NCBI RefSeq assembly: GCF_017104965.1
Contig: NZ_JAAGPR010000007.1
Coordinates: 271,220 to 335,219 of the forward strand
Length of the DNA stretch: 64,000 nucleotides
Reading direction: 5' to 3'
DNA from: Paraburkholderia sp. Ac-20340
Lineage (GTDB): Bacteria > Pseudomonadota > Gammaproteobacteria > Burkholderiales > Burkholderiaceae
The notes under the pieces were generated by a model. The model made no database searches, had not been told where the DNA came from, and saw only the letters and a program-made list of their open reading frames with translations. The position numbers were made by a program, and so were the translations under genes. Shown here one piece after another: positions 1-7,203 of this stretch (its first letter is position 1; each line of letters begins with the position of its first letter).

Positions 1-223
1 CGTTGCGGTTCGATTCGCGATAGCGGTACGCGAACCACAGCGTCAGGATGATCACAGGGATCACCACGATCAGCATGGCCCAGGTGGAGGTCGCGATCAG
101 CGACTTTTCCGCCACGCCCACGCTACCTTTGGGGTCGAGGACTTCCAAGTTGCAACCGGAAAGACACATGGCCAATCCGGCGCTGACGGGAAGCAATAAC
201 CTTTGCAAGGTTGTTCTTTTCAT
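1..223 (-). CDS. cyoA: Cytochrome bo3 ubiquinol oxidase subunit II, N-terminal part (cut by window edge)
   Basis: Only the first 74 codons are in the window. The reading starts MKRTTLQRLL and has a lipoprotein signal with lipobox LSGC (Cys at residue 24), then the conserved CyoA stretch LDPKGSVGVAEKSLI and a first transmembrane helix running into WFAYRYRESN. This is the normal start of the proton-pumping quinol oxidase subunit II, a membrane-anchored lipoprotein whose periplasmic domain follows. The rest of the cyo operon should lie to the left. No other family shares this lipobox plus DPKG plus helix layout, so the call is firm although partial. Confidence 0.93.
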   Translation of the reverse strand, partial: MKRTTLQRLLLPVSAGLAMCLSGCNLEVLDPKGSVGVAEKSLIATSTWAMLIVVIPVIILTLWFAYRYRESNRN

Positions 224-575
224 CACGTTTGCCTGAATTTCATTCATTGAATAGTTCCGGGCACATCCCCTGACATCCGGCAAAGGAAGCGCGCCCGAAT
301 CATACAGCCGCTTTGATCCATGACAATCAATGAATGCTGAAAATGATCTTTGTCAAAACAAAAGTGAGACACTATGTCGCATGGGTTCGCGAGGTTTGTC
401 GCGCCTCATCAACACACGCTCAAGCAGCCCCATTTAGGTCTTGACGCCAATCCGCCGCGGCTTTTTTTCCGAATTACACAATCCGAAAACAGTTGAACGC
501 ACCTGCGCGCCGCGCCGCTTGATGAGCGGGACGGCGCGCAGGTGCGTCGTCATTCTTCTGCAGTGACCGGCCTGA
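224..575. other. Gene-free stretch between cyoA start and nuoM stop
   Basis: About 350 bases without a credible gene. It holds the upstream region of cyoA (minus strand, with AT-rich sequence around 300-360) and, close to the nuoM stop, a large GC-rich hairpin listed separately. Short frames here have no recognisable product. Confidence 0.7.
497..547 (-). terminator. Large hairpin after nuoM
   Basis: A perfect 16-bp inverted repeat (left arm 497-512, right arm 532-547) encloses a smaller one. It lies just past the nuoM stop and before cyoA, so it probably ends or insulates the nuoM transcript. There is no clean U-tract, so it could act as an mRNA-stabilising structure instead. Confidence 0.5.
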
Positions 576-2141
576 TTACGTCGGCGAGCGCGGCACGCGC
601 ACTTCCGCTTCCGTACCGGCGCGTGCGGCATCCGTGCGCACTGCGTCGGCGTTGGCCGTATCTTCGGCAGGCTGCTTGGTGCGGCCGGCCTGGGCCACCA
701 GATTGGCGGCCGAGAGTTCGATTGCGTCGGTCATGGGCTTCGGATAGATGCCCACTGCCAGCACCAGTGCGGCCAGCGACGCGAGAATCAGCGTTTCGCG
801 GCGGCCGATATCGGCCAGCTTCGCGACGCTCTTGTTCGCCACCGCGCCGAAAATCACGCGCTTGTACATCCACAGGGTGTACGCCGCGCTCAGCACGACC
901 GTGGTCGTTGCGATCGCACCGATCCAGAAGTTCACGCGGATCGCGCCCATGATGACCATGAACTCGCCCACGAAGCCCGAGGTACCCGGCAGGCCCACAT
1001 TGGCCATGCAGAACACCATCATGAAAACGGCGTAGCGCGGCATGACGTTGACGACGCCGCCATAAGCCGAGATCGTGCGCGTCTTGGTGCGGTCGAACAG
1101 CATGCCGATCGAGAGCAGCATCGCGCCCGAGACGAAGCCGTACGAAATCATCTGGACGATGGCGCCTTCGGTGCCGATCTGGTTGAAGAGGAACAGGCCC
1201 AGCGTGACGAGACCCATGTGGGCGATCGTCGAGTACGCGAGCAGCTTGGTCATGTCGGTTTGCGCGAGCGCCAGCAGGCTCGAGTACACCACGGCGACCA
1301 GCGACAGCGTGATGATGGCCGGCGCGAAGAAGTGCGCGGCGTCCGGCGTGATCGGCAGCGTGAAGCGCAGGAAGCCGTAGCCGCCCAGCTTGAGCATCGC
1401 GAGGATCACGGTCGCGCCGGTGGGCGCTTCGAGGTGGACGTCCGGCAGCCAGGTGTGGAACGGCCACATTGGCACCTTGACCGCGAAGGCCGCGAAGAAG
1501 CCGATAAAGACCAGCAACTGCGGCACGAGGCCCATCGACAGGTTATGCCATGCGGCCATGTCGAAGGTGTGCGCCTGGCTGTACAGATACAGCATCGACA
1601 CCAGCATCAGCAGCGAGCCGGCCAGCGAGAAGAAGAAGAACTTGACCGCGGCGTAGCTGCGGCGGGCATGGCCCCACGAACCGATCAGCAGGTACAGCGG
1701 AATCAGGGTCGCTTCGAAGAACACGAAGAACAGCATGCCGTCCGTGGCCGCGAAGGTGCCGACCATCAGACCCGAGAGGATCAGGAACGCGCCGTGGTAC
1801 TGGGCCACGCGCACGGTGATCGACTCCCACGAGGCAATCACGATCACGAGCGTCGTGAATGCGGTGAGCACCACCAGCCACATCGAAATGCCGTCAATCC
1901 CGAGACGCCAGGCCACGCCGAAGTCCGGCAGCCAGTTGCGGAATTCGACGAACTGCATGGCGGCAACATGGTTGTCGAAACCGGTAATCAGCGGAATGGT
2001 CACCACGAGGCCGACGATCGAGCCGATCAGCGACAACCAGCGCGTGCGCTGGGGGTGGCTATCCGACCCGAGGCGCAGCACAGCCACGCCGAACAGGATG
2101 GGGATCCAGATCGCCAGACTCAGGAATGGAACGGATTGCAT
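576..2141 (-). CDS. nuoM: NADH-quinone oxidoreductase subunit M homologue, solitary copy
   Basis: A 521-residue multi-spanning membrane protein of the complex I antiporter-like family. The functional residues are in place: Glu143 in FFEATLIPLY, Lys222 in the AVKVPMWPFHTWLPD block and Lys251 in AMLKLGGYG, so the proton-transfer chain looks intact. It is slightly longer than typical NuoM because of a polar tail after RTKQP. The start has an AAGG-type ribosome site upstream. No nuoL or nuoN lies next to it; the neighbours are cyoA and a Fur-box region, so this is not the main nuo operon. It may be a spare copy used with alternative respiratory chains, or a cation-antiporter relative; the sequence itself is closest to NuoM. 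Confidence 0.88.
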   Translation of the reverse strand: MQSVPFLSLAIWIPILFGVAVLRLGSDSHPQRTRWLSLIGSIVGLVVTIPLITGFDNHVAAMQFVEFRNWLPDFGVAWRLGIDGISMWLVVLTAFTTLVIVIASWESITVRVAQYHGAFLILSGLMVGTFAATDGMLFFVFFEATLIPLYLLIGSWGHARRSYAAVKFFFFSLAGSLLMLVSMLYLYSQAHTFDMAAWHNLSMGLVPQLLVFIGFFAAFAVKVPMWPFHTWLPDVHLEAPTGATVILAMLKLGGYGFLRFTLPITPDAAHFFAPAIITLSLVAVVYSSLLALAQTDMTKLLAYSTIAHMGLVTLGLFLFNQIGTEGAIVQMISYGFVSGAMLLSIGMLFDRTKTRTISAYGGVVNVMPRYAVFMMVFCMANVGLPGTSGFVGEFMVIMGAIRVNFWIGAIATTTVVLSAAYTLWMYKRVIFGAVANKSVAKLADIGRRETLILASLAALVLAVGIYPKPMTDAIELSAANLVAQAGRTKQPAEDTANADAVRTDAARAGTEAEVRVPRSPT

Positions 2142-2602
2142 TTCAACAGGACCTTAAAAATGCGGTGCACAGAGTTCGTCCGCGCGCGGGCTGGCGCGCA
2201 GGCAAACTGAAAGATTAACGCGGGGTGAAAGTCGGACCAGACTGGCTGAAATGGTTTTGTCAGCTGAGAGGCGAAATGCAACACACGTTCAAGGGTTAAC
2301 GAGGGTAAACGGAATATGGAACTTTTGCAGCGCAACAAGCCAAATCCGATCAGCGCCTGATGTAAGTCATTGTTTTTGCGTCGCTTTCTGCTAGCGCAAA
2401 AATCACAAAACATCACCGCCCAATCTGCTTCTGGCCTCAAAAGTGCCCTCGGGGACCTCATGGACGCATGTGCAAGCGACACACCGCCACACCGCGCGGC
2501 CGAAATAATACCTTACTTGTTTCTTTGGCCTCAATGACTTATGCATAGGGGCCCGATCCTGCAGGCCCCGCCGGGCCGGTGCGGCGCGGGTTTGCGCAGT
2601 GC

Positions 2603-2635
2603 AAAAAAAAGCCCCGGCCGTCTTCGGGCCGGGGC
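2603..2635 (-). terminator. Intrinsic terminator, minus strand
   Basis: Arms 2611-2619 and 2627-2635 form a perfect 9-bp GC-rich stem with a 7-nt loop, followed on the minus strand by eight Us (A-tract 2603-2610). No protein gene on the minus strand ends here, which is what points to an RNA gene upstream of it. Confidence 0.88.
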
Positions 2636-2823
2636 GAACTCTCACGATGCGCCAGCAACGCTGGAACACGCATGGACGGGACTTTAGCGGCTTGTGGCCC
2701 CTGAATTAAGCGCAACGCCTGGAAGAGTCCTTTCTGGCGTCACGCTGGATTCTGGCGGCGCTGGCGACATCGTCCTGCCACATGCGTGTGGGTCAGCGTC
2801 GTACTCGCGTAGACGCAACTGGC
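2603..2823 (-). ncRNA. Candidate iron-regulated small RNA (about 220 nt)
   Basis: Inferred from signals, not from homology. On the minus strand a perfect TATAAT (2835-2830) adjoins a Fur-like palindrome, predicting a start near 2823. The unit ends at an intrinsic terminator with a 9-bp GC stem and eight Us (2603-2635). No credible reading frame lies between. This layout (Fur box over the promoter, short transcript, strong terminator) is that of RyhB-type iron-starvation RNAs; such an RNA (BrrF) is known in Burkholderia cenocepacia, but I cannot tell whether this is its homologue. The -35 element is poor, and the terminator could instead belong to an unrelated leader. Confidence 0.45.
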
Positions 2824-2835
2824 ATCGCCATTATA

Positions 2836-2852
2836 CAAATGAGAATCATTTG
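2836..2852. promoter_or_regulatory. Fur-like operator
   Basis: A 17-bp perfect inverted repeat, CAAATGA-GAA-TCATTTG, matching 13 of 19 positions of the classical Fur box when aligned at GATAATC. It abuts a minus-strand TATAAT and lies 110 bp before the gene at 2962, so it could control both directions in response to iron. Confidence 0.7.
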
Positions 2853-2961
2853 CATTTGGATGTTTTTTGGGGCATCATGTTTCCCATGCCGGCGAGCCCG
2901 GCCCTGACTGATCCGCGCACTCCGGCTGCGCGCCCGACCGCCCTGTTCGCCCGAGGCCCAC

Positions 2962-3441
2962 ATGAACTACACCGCCGCATTCGCGAGAACCGACACGCTG
3001 ATCGACGACACCTTCGTCCAGCACCCCGATAGCGCCGAGCAAACCATCCTGCGCGCCGTGCGCACCTGGCTGCGCCCGCACTGCGACGCCTACGGCAAGG
3101 CCGAAAGCTGGCGCGGCGTGCTCGCCGACGCGGGCATGGGCGCCGAAGGCATCGGCCATTTCGATCTGCTGATGGGCACGCTCTGCCGCGCCACCTGCCG
3201 CCCGCTGGACACGCGATGCCGCTGCGCGTCCGAACTGGCGAAGGACGAAGGCTCGCTGCTGCAGGTGCTCGCGCTGCTGCAATCGACGCGCAGCGAAGCC
3301 GCCGTGCAGTTGCTCAACGACTGGCTGCCGACGCAGAGCGTGAGCGGCATGCTCAAGACGGCGCGCTGGTTCGCCATCTGCCTGCTCGACGCCGGCGTGC
3401 AACTGAGCGACCGCACGCGCCGCGTCACCTATATGCACTGA
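2962..3441 (+). CDS. Small Cys-rich conserved hypothetical protein behind a Fur box
   Basis: A 159-residue soluble protein with a GAGG ribosome site before the ATG. I do not recognise a named family. Six cysteines are present: 41, 75, 79, 86, 88 and 144; four of them sit in the segment CRATCRPLDTRCRC, a plausible metal or iron-sulfur site, although the spacing is not that of a standard ferredoxin motif. The flanking sequence is helical (LLQVLALLQSTRSEAAVQLL). The Fur-like operator upstream suggests that it is made under iron limitation. A role in iron handling is inference only. Confidence 0.72.
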   Translation: MNYTAAFARTDTLIDDTFVQHPDSAEQTILRAVRTWLRPHCDAYGKAESWRGVLADAGMGAEGIGHFDLLMGTLCRATCRPLDTRCRCASELAKDEGSLLQVLALLQSTRSEAAVQLLNDWLPTQSVSGMLKTARWFAICLLDAGVQLSDRTRRVTYMH

Positions 3442-3513
3442 TGGCATCGATGCGCCCGTTTTGCTGCGGCGCAACAATCATGCCCACCGCATAAGCTCAT
3501 TACGAAAGACGAT

Positions 3514-5082
3514 TTGGGCGGCACGCCACCCGCCGGTAGCATTGCGAGCTTTCCAGCCGCCGCTCCGCCCCGCATGTCTGCCTCACCCCTCTCTTCGCTT
3601 TCCGGCGCTTCGAGCGCCAGCCGTCCGCTGATCCGCAGCGCCGCCGATGTCTCGCGCCTCGTCAACACGGGCGGCGCGCCCGGCAGTAACGCGCGCATCG
3701 TCGTGGCGATTGCGCTGGGCGGCGTGTTCCTCGACGCCTACGACCTGGGCGCCCTCGCCTTCGGCCTCAAGGACGTCGCGCGCGAATTCTCGCTCTCGCC
3801 GGCGGGCACCGGCTTCGTTGCCTCGGCGATCACGTTCGGCGCCATCGTCGGCGCGTTTCTCGGCGGCTTCCTGACCGACCGCATCGGCCGGTATCGCGTC
3901 TTCATGGCCGATATGTTCTTCTTCGTGGTCGCCGCACTCGCCTGCGCGCTCGCGCCTAACGCCTGGGTGCTGGGCGGCGCGCGCTTCGTAATGGGACTGG
4001 GCGTGGGCATCGATCTGCCGGTGGCAATGGCCTTCCTCGCCGAGTTCTCGCGCCTGTCCGGCCGCGGCAACAAGGCCGCGCGCGTGGCGATGTGGTGTCC
4101 CGTCTGGTACGCGGCCATCAGCGTGTCCTATCTGCTCGTGCTGGCGTTCTACGCGACGCTGCCCGCCTCGCATTCGCACCTGCTGTGGCGCCTGACGCTG
4201 GGCTTCGGCGCGGTGCCGGCGCTCGTCATCATCGCGATTCGCAGCCGCTATATCAGCGAGTCGCCGGTCTGGGCCGCGAATCAGGGCGATCTCGCGGGCG
4301 CGGCGCGCATCCTGCAACGCTCCTATGGCATCGATGCCGATGTCGCCCCCGAAGCCCTTCAGACGGCCGCCAAACCGGCGCGCGTGGCGTCGTGGAAGAA
4401 CTACGGCGCGCTGCTGCGCGGCGTCTATGCGCGCCGCACGACACTGGCGACGGTGATCGGCGTGGCCTCGTCGTTCGCCTACAACGCCGTGGCGTTCGGC
4501 CTGCCGGTGATCATTTCGAGCTTTCTCGCGCAGTCGATGCTCACCACCATCCTCGCCTCGCTCGTGCTGAACCTGGGCTTTGCGTTCGTGGGCGGTCTGA
4601 TCGCCGTGCGCACCGTGCCGCGCTTCGGCGCATGGAAGATGACGGTCTGCGGCTATGTCATCCAGTTCGGCGCGCTGGTGGGCCTGGCGATCGTCGGCAA
4701 ACCGGCGACGACGCCCGAAGTCGTCAGCGCCGTCGCCCTGCTCGCGGCCTTCCTGTTCGGCCAGGGGATCGGGCCGGGCTCGCACAGCATGACGTTCGCC
4801 TCGCTCGGCTATCCGACTTCGCTGCGCGGCGTGGGCGTGGGTCTGAACCAGACGCTGATGCGCGCGAGTTCGACGGTTTCGCTATTCCTGTTCCCGGTGC
4901 TGGCCGCCGCGCTCAACACGCGCGTGTTCTGGATCATCGCGATTGCGCCGCTCGCGGGCCTGGTCGCGCTGCTGGCGATTCGCTGGGAGCCGTCGGGCTA
5001 CGATGTGGATGCCGAAGATTTTGCCGACGCGGGCCATGCGCAACACGCAGTTGGCGTTCGCGCGACGGAAGCGGTGGAATAA
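3514..5082 (+). CDS. MFS transporter (sugar/metabolite porter type)
   Basis: A roughly 500-residue major facilitator protein with about 12 membrane helices. The first helix carries FLDAYDLGALAFGL, a signature of the metabolite:H+ symporter/sugar-porter-like group, and the loop between helices 2 and 3 has the MFS motif GGFLTDRIGRYRVF. A large cytosolic loop separates the halves. The start is uncertain: TTG at 3514 has a weak GAAAG site, and ATG at 3574 gives a 20-residue shorter protein but has no ribosome site. Substrate unknown. It converges on the sugar efflux gene and shares a bidirectional terminator with it. Confidence 0.85.
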   Translation: MGGTPPAGSIASFPAAAPPRMSASPLSSLSGASSASRPLIRSAADVSRLVNTGGAPGSNARIVVAIALGGVFLDAYDLGALAFGLKDVAREFSLSPAGTGFVASAITFGAIVGAFLGGFLTDRIGRYRVFMADMFFFVVAALACALAPNAWVLGGARFVMGLGVGIDLPVAMAFLAEFSRLSGRGNKAARVAMWCPVWYAAISVSYLLVLAFYATLPASHSHLLWRLTLGFGAVPALVIIAIRSRYISESPVWAANQGDLAGAARILQRSYGIDADVAPEALQTAAKPARVASWKNYGALLRGVYARRTTLATVIGVASSFAYNAVAFGLPVIISSFLAQSMLTTILASLVLNLGFAFVGGLIAVRTVPRFGAWKMTVCGYVIQFGALVGLAIVGKPATTPEVVSAVALLAAFLFGQGIGPGSHSMTFASLGYPTSLRGVGVGLNQTLMRASSTVSLFLFPVLAAALNTRVFWIIAIAPLAGLVALLAIRWEPSGYDVDAEDFADAGHAQHAVGVRATEAVE

Positions 5083-5109
5083 CCGCATCCGCATTCAGTA
5101 TGCAAAAAA

Positions 5110-5141
5110 GCGGCGCGATAACATCGCGCCGCTTTGCTTTT
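5110..5141. terminator. Bidirectional intrinsic terminator
   Basis: A perfect 10-bp stem (5110-5119 with 5123-5132) with a 3-nt loop, T-rich on the plus side and an A-tract on the other side. It lies between the convergent MFS gene ending at 5082 and the efflux gene ending at 5196 and can end both transcripts. Confidence 0.88.
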
Positions 5142-5195
5142 ATGCCGTGCTTTTATGTCGATTAATTCGGATGACCGATCAAATTCCGTCGATAT

Positions 5196-6557
5196 TTATT
5201 TCGGGCGCGAAGCGATGCGCTCGCGCACGAAATCGCGCACCGCACGCGCCATCTTCGGATATTGCTCGCCCGGCACCGCGAACAGCACCAGCGCACACAG
5301 CGCGAGCACGCCGCAAAAAAGAAACGTGCCGCGATACCCGAACGCCTGCACCAGCATGCCCGAGAGCACGCCGGACAGAATCGAGCCCAGCCGCGACGCA
5401 TTGAAGAACAGCGCCGTCGCGCGCCCCGGAGAATCGGGCATCAGATCCTGAATGAACGTCATGCCGAGACACGAAGTCACGGCCACCACGAATGCGTTGA
5501 GAATCTGCATCGGAATGAGCGCGTGCACGCCGGGCGCCGCCGCCATCGACGCGAAGTACACCGCATGCACGACCGCGCAGGCCGCCAGCCAGTGCGACTT
5601 GTTCAGCTTCGACGCCTTTGCGCCGAGCGCGAGCATCATCGGAATTTCCATGAACGCGCCGAGGCCCAGCATGATCGACACGTCGAGCCGCGAGCCGTCC
5701 AGACCGTGGACGATATACAGCGGCAGCACGATCATGGTCGCGTTGGCCGCGAGGCCAATCAGCGTAAGCGCGACGATGGCCCGCATGATGTCCTTCTGCG
5801 GGGCATCCGGCGCGGGCGGGTTCAGGCGCTGCTTCACGGCCGGCTGCACTTCGGCCTGCGTGAGCGGCTGGCCCTCGTAAGGCGCGATGGCTTCCTCGGC
5901 GCGCTCCTGCGCCACGTCCTGGGCGGTGGGCCGCTTCATCAGATGCTGCGTGGCGTGTTCGTCCTGACGCGGCTCGCGCATACGCCAGACGATCACGCCG
6001 CAGGCCGCGAAGCTGGCCGCAGCGAACAGGAAAAGACCGTAAAAGCCGGTGGCTGCGAGCACCAGCGCGCCCACCGCCGGTCCGAACACCCACGCCGCCG
6101 AGAGAATCGTGCGCAAGGTGGCGCTGGCGAAGGTGCGCTCGGCGTCGTCGGCGGCCGGCAAGGCGGCGCGGCTGAACGAGAACACCAGCGACATCGCGCA
6201 ACCGCCCGCGCCGATAAACGCGATGCCCACGGCCAGCAGCAGCCGGTAATCGCGCACGATGCACAGACAGATATAGCCGAGCGTGGCCGCGCATAGCGAC
6301 ACCAGCAACAGCAGCCGATGCTTGCCCGTGCGATCGCTCCAGCGCCCCGCTGCCGTACTGGCGATCACGCCGCTGGCAGCGATCGCGGTCATGAACACGC
6401 CCAGACGGAACGGCGTCATGCCGGCGCGCTCGACGCCGAATAGCGAGAGATACGGTGCGGTGAAGGACATCGCCACGCCGAGCATCAGGGTGGCGCCGGC
6501 AAGCGGCAGAAAACCGGGAATACGCAGGAGACCGACAAAGCGCGAGTTGTTGAGCAC
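5196..6557 (-). CDS. Sugar efflux transporter, SET/MFS family
   Basis: A 453-residue MFS protein. The N-terminal part (IPGFLPLAGATLMLGVAMSF, then APYLSLFGVERAGMTPFRLGVF) is characteristic of the SetA/SetB sugar efflux family, which exports sugars and sugar analogues, and AAGRWSDRTGKHR is the helix 2-3 motif. The central cytosolic loop (about residues 205-250) is longer than in E. coli SetA and is rich in Gln, Glu and Pro. The assigned start is GTG without a clear ribosome site, so the N-terminus is uncertain. The promoter side is the DnaA-box-like repeat region. Confidence 0.83.
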   Translation of the reverse strand: MLNNSRFVGLLRIPGFLPLAGATLMLGVAMSFTAPYLSLFGVERAGMTPFRLGVFMTAIAASGVIASTAAGRWSDRTGKHRLLLLVSLCAATLGYICLCIVRDYRLLLAVGIAFIGAGGCAMSLVFSFSRAALPAADDAERTFASATLRTILSAAWVFGPAVGALVLAATGFYGLFLFAAASFAACGVIVWRMREPRQDEHATQHLMKRPTAQDVAQERAEEAIAPYEGQPLTQAEVQPAVKQRLNPPAPDAPQKDIMRAIVALTLIGLAANATMIVLPLYIVHGLDGSRLDVSIMLGLGAFMEIPMMLALGAKASKLNKSHWLAACAVVHAVYFASMAAAPGVHALIPMQILNAFVVAVTSCLGMTFIQDLMPDSPGRATALFFNASRLGSILSGVLSGMLVQAFGYRGTFLFCGVLALCALVLFAVPGEQYPKMARAVRDFVRERIASRPK

Positions 6558-7203
6558 GGCGCGTTGGAGAGTGGCGGGGAAGTGGGGAAATGGCCGCGGC
6601 GCGCGGGGGCGACGCGTTCGGGCAGTCGGGCTTGCAGGCTCTTACGGCGCTCTTCAGACCGCTAGAACCCGCACTTGATGCCGTTTTCGCACCCGATCAG
6701 CAGGTCGATTATCGGGCGGAAACGGCGCGTGGCGCAAGGCGAGTGTTATCGATATCAGCATCTGGGCCCGATCCTTCGGACTATCCACAGATTTTGTTGG
6801 CAGGCCTGTGCGTAACCCTGGGATGAGTGCGCCAAGTGTTTGATGCATATCGAATTGTCTGCTACGTTGCGGATTGCAGCAGGTTTGATGCGAATTCGAC
6901 CACCAGCGCCGTCCTTGTCCACAGTTTTCGTTGACAGCCCTGTGGGCAACTACTGGACATCGCATCCAAGCCCATGATCCCAAAGGGAAAACACCCAAAA
7001 ATCAGCAAAAATGCACAAAAAGTGCGCAGAAAAGTTGTCCACAGCTTCTTGGGATAAACCTGTTGATAACCCGCTTGCTAGCGCGCCAACTCATTGATCG
7101 GATAGGCAGTTAGTCGATTTAGTCACGGAATTAGCAGAATGTTTCCGATCGGCAACTTTTGACCGCGACTTGCCCGACTCCCTGCCCACCCAGCCCTGCC
7201 CCG
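6558..7203. other. Gene-free region with spaced DnaA-box pairs and bent DNA
   Basis: Some 650 bases without a credible gene, between the 5' end of the sugar efflux gene and the 3' end of the phosphoesterase gene. The left third is GC-rich; from about 6780 it becomes AT-richer and holds three repeats, each a forward and a reverse DnaA-box-like 9-mer, plus three A5 tracts in exact 10-bp phase. It resembles a replication-initiator or DnaA-titration region more than an ordinary promoter. Confidence 0.6.
6781..7069. repeat. Three repeats of paired, inverted DnaA-box-like 9-mers
   Basis: Copies: 6781-6789 with 6807-6815, 6915-6923 with 6941-6949, and 7035-7043 with 7061-7069. The forward boxes are CTATCCACA, TTGTCCACA and TTGTCCACA (each one mismatch from TTATCCACA); the reverse boxes are TGTGCGTAA, TGTGGGCAA and TGTTGATAA. 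In all three copies the distance from box to box is exactly 26 bp. Copies 1 and 2 agree at about 28 of 36 positions including the spacer. Between copies 2 and 3 lie A5 tracts at 6997, 7007 and 7017, a phased pattern expected to bend DNA. Confidence 0.7.

Larger units (their letters stand above)
2142..2961. other. Long intergenic region: nuoM leader, candidate sRNA, Fur box
   Basis: About 820 bases without a recognisable protein gene. From left to right it holds the nuoM upstream region (AT-rich around 2280-2400), an intrinsic terminator read on the minus strand (2603-2635), an unassigned stretch, a minus-strand TATAAT element (2830-2835) and a palindromic Fur-like site (2836-2852) in front of the plus-strand gene at 2962. 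The ordering suggests a small RNA unit between terminator and promoter. Confidence 0.65.

Noticed and set aside
6781..7069. Calling this the main chromosomal origin
   Set aside because: No dnaA, dnaN, rpmH, parAB or rep genes are in the window, and boxes differ from consensus by one to two bases. Kept only as a DnaA-box-like repeat.
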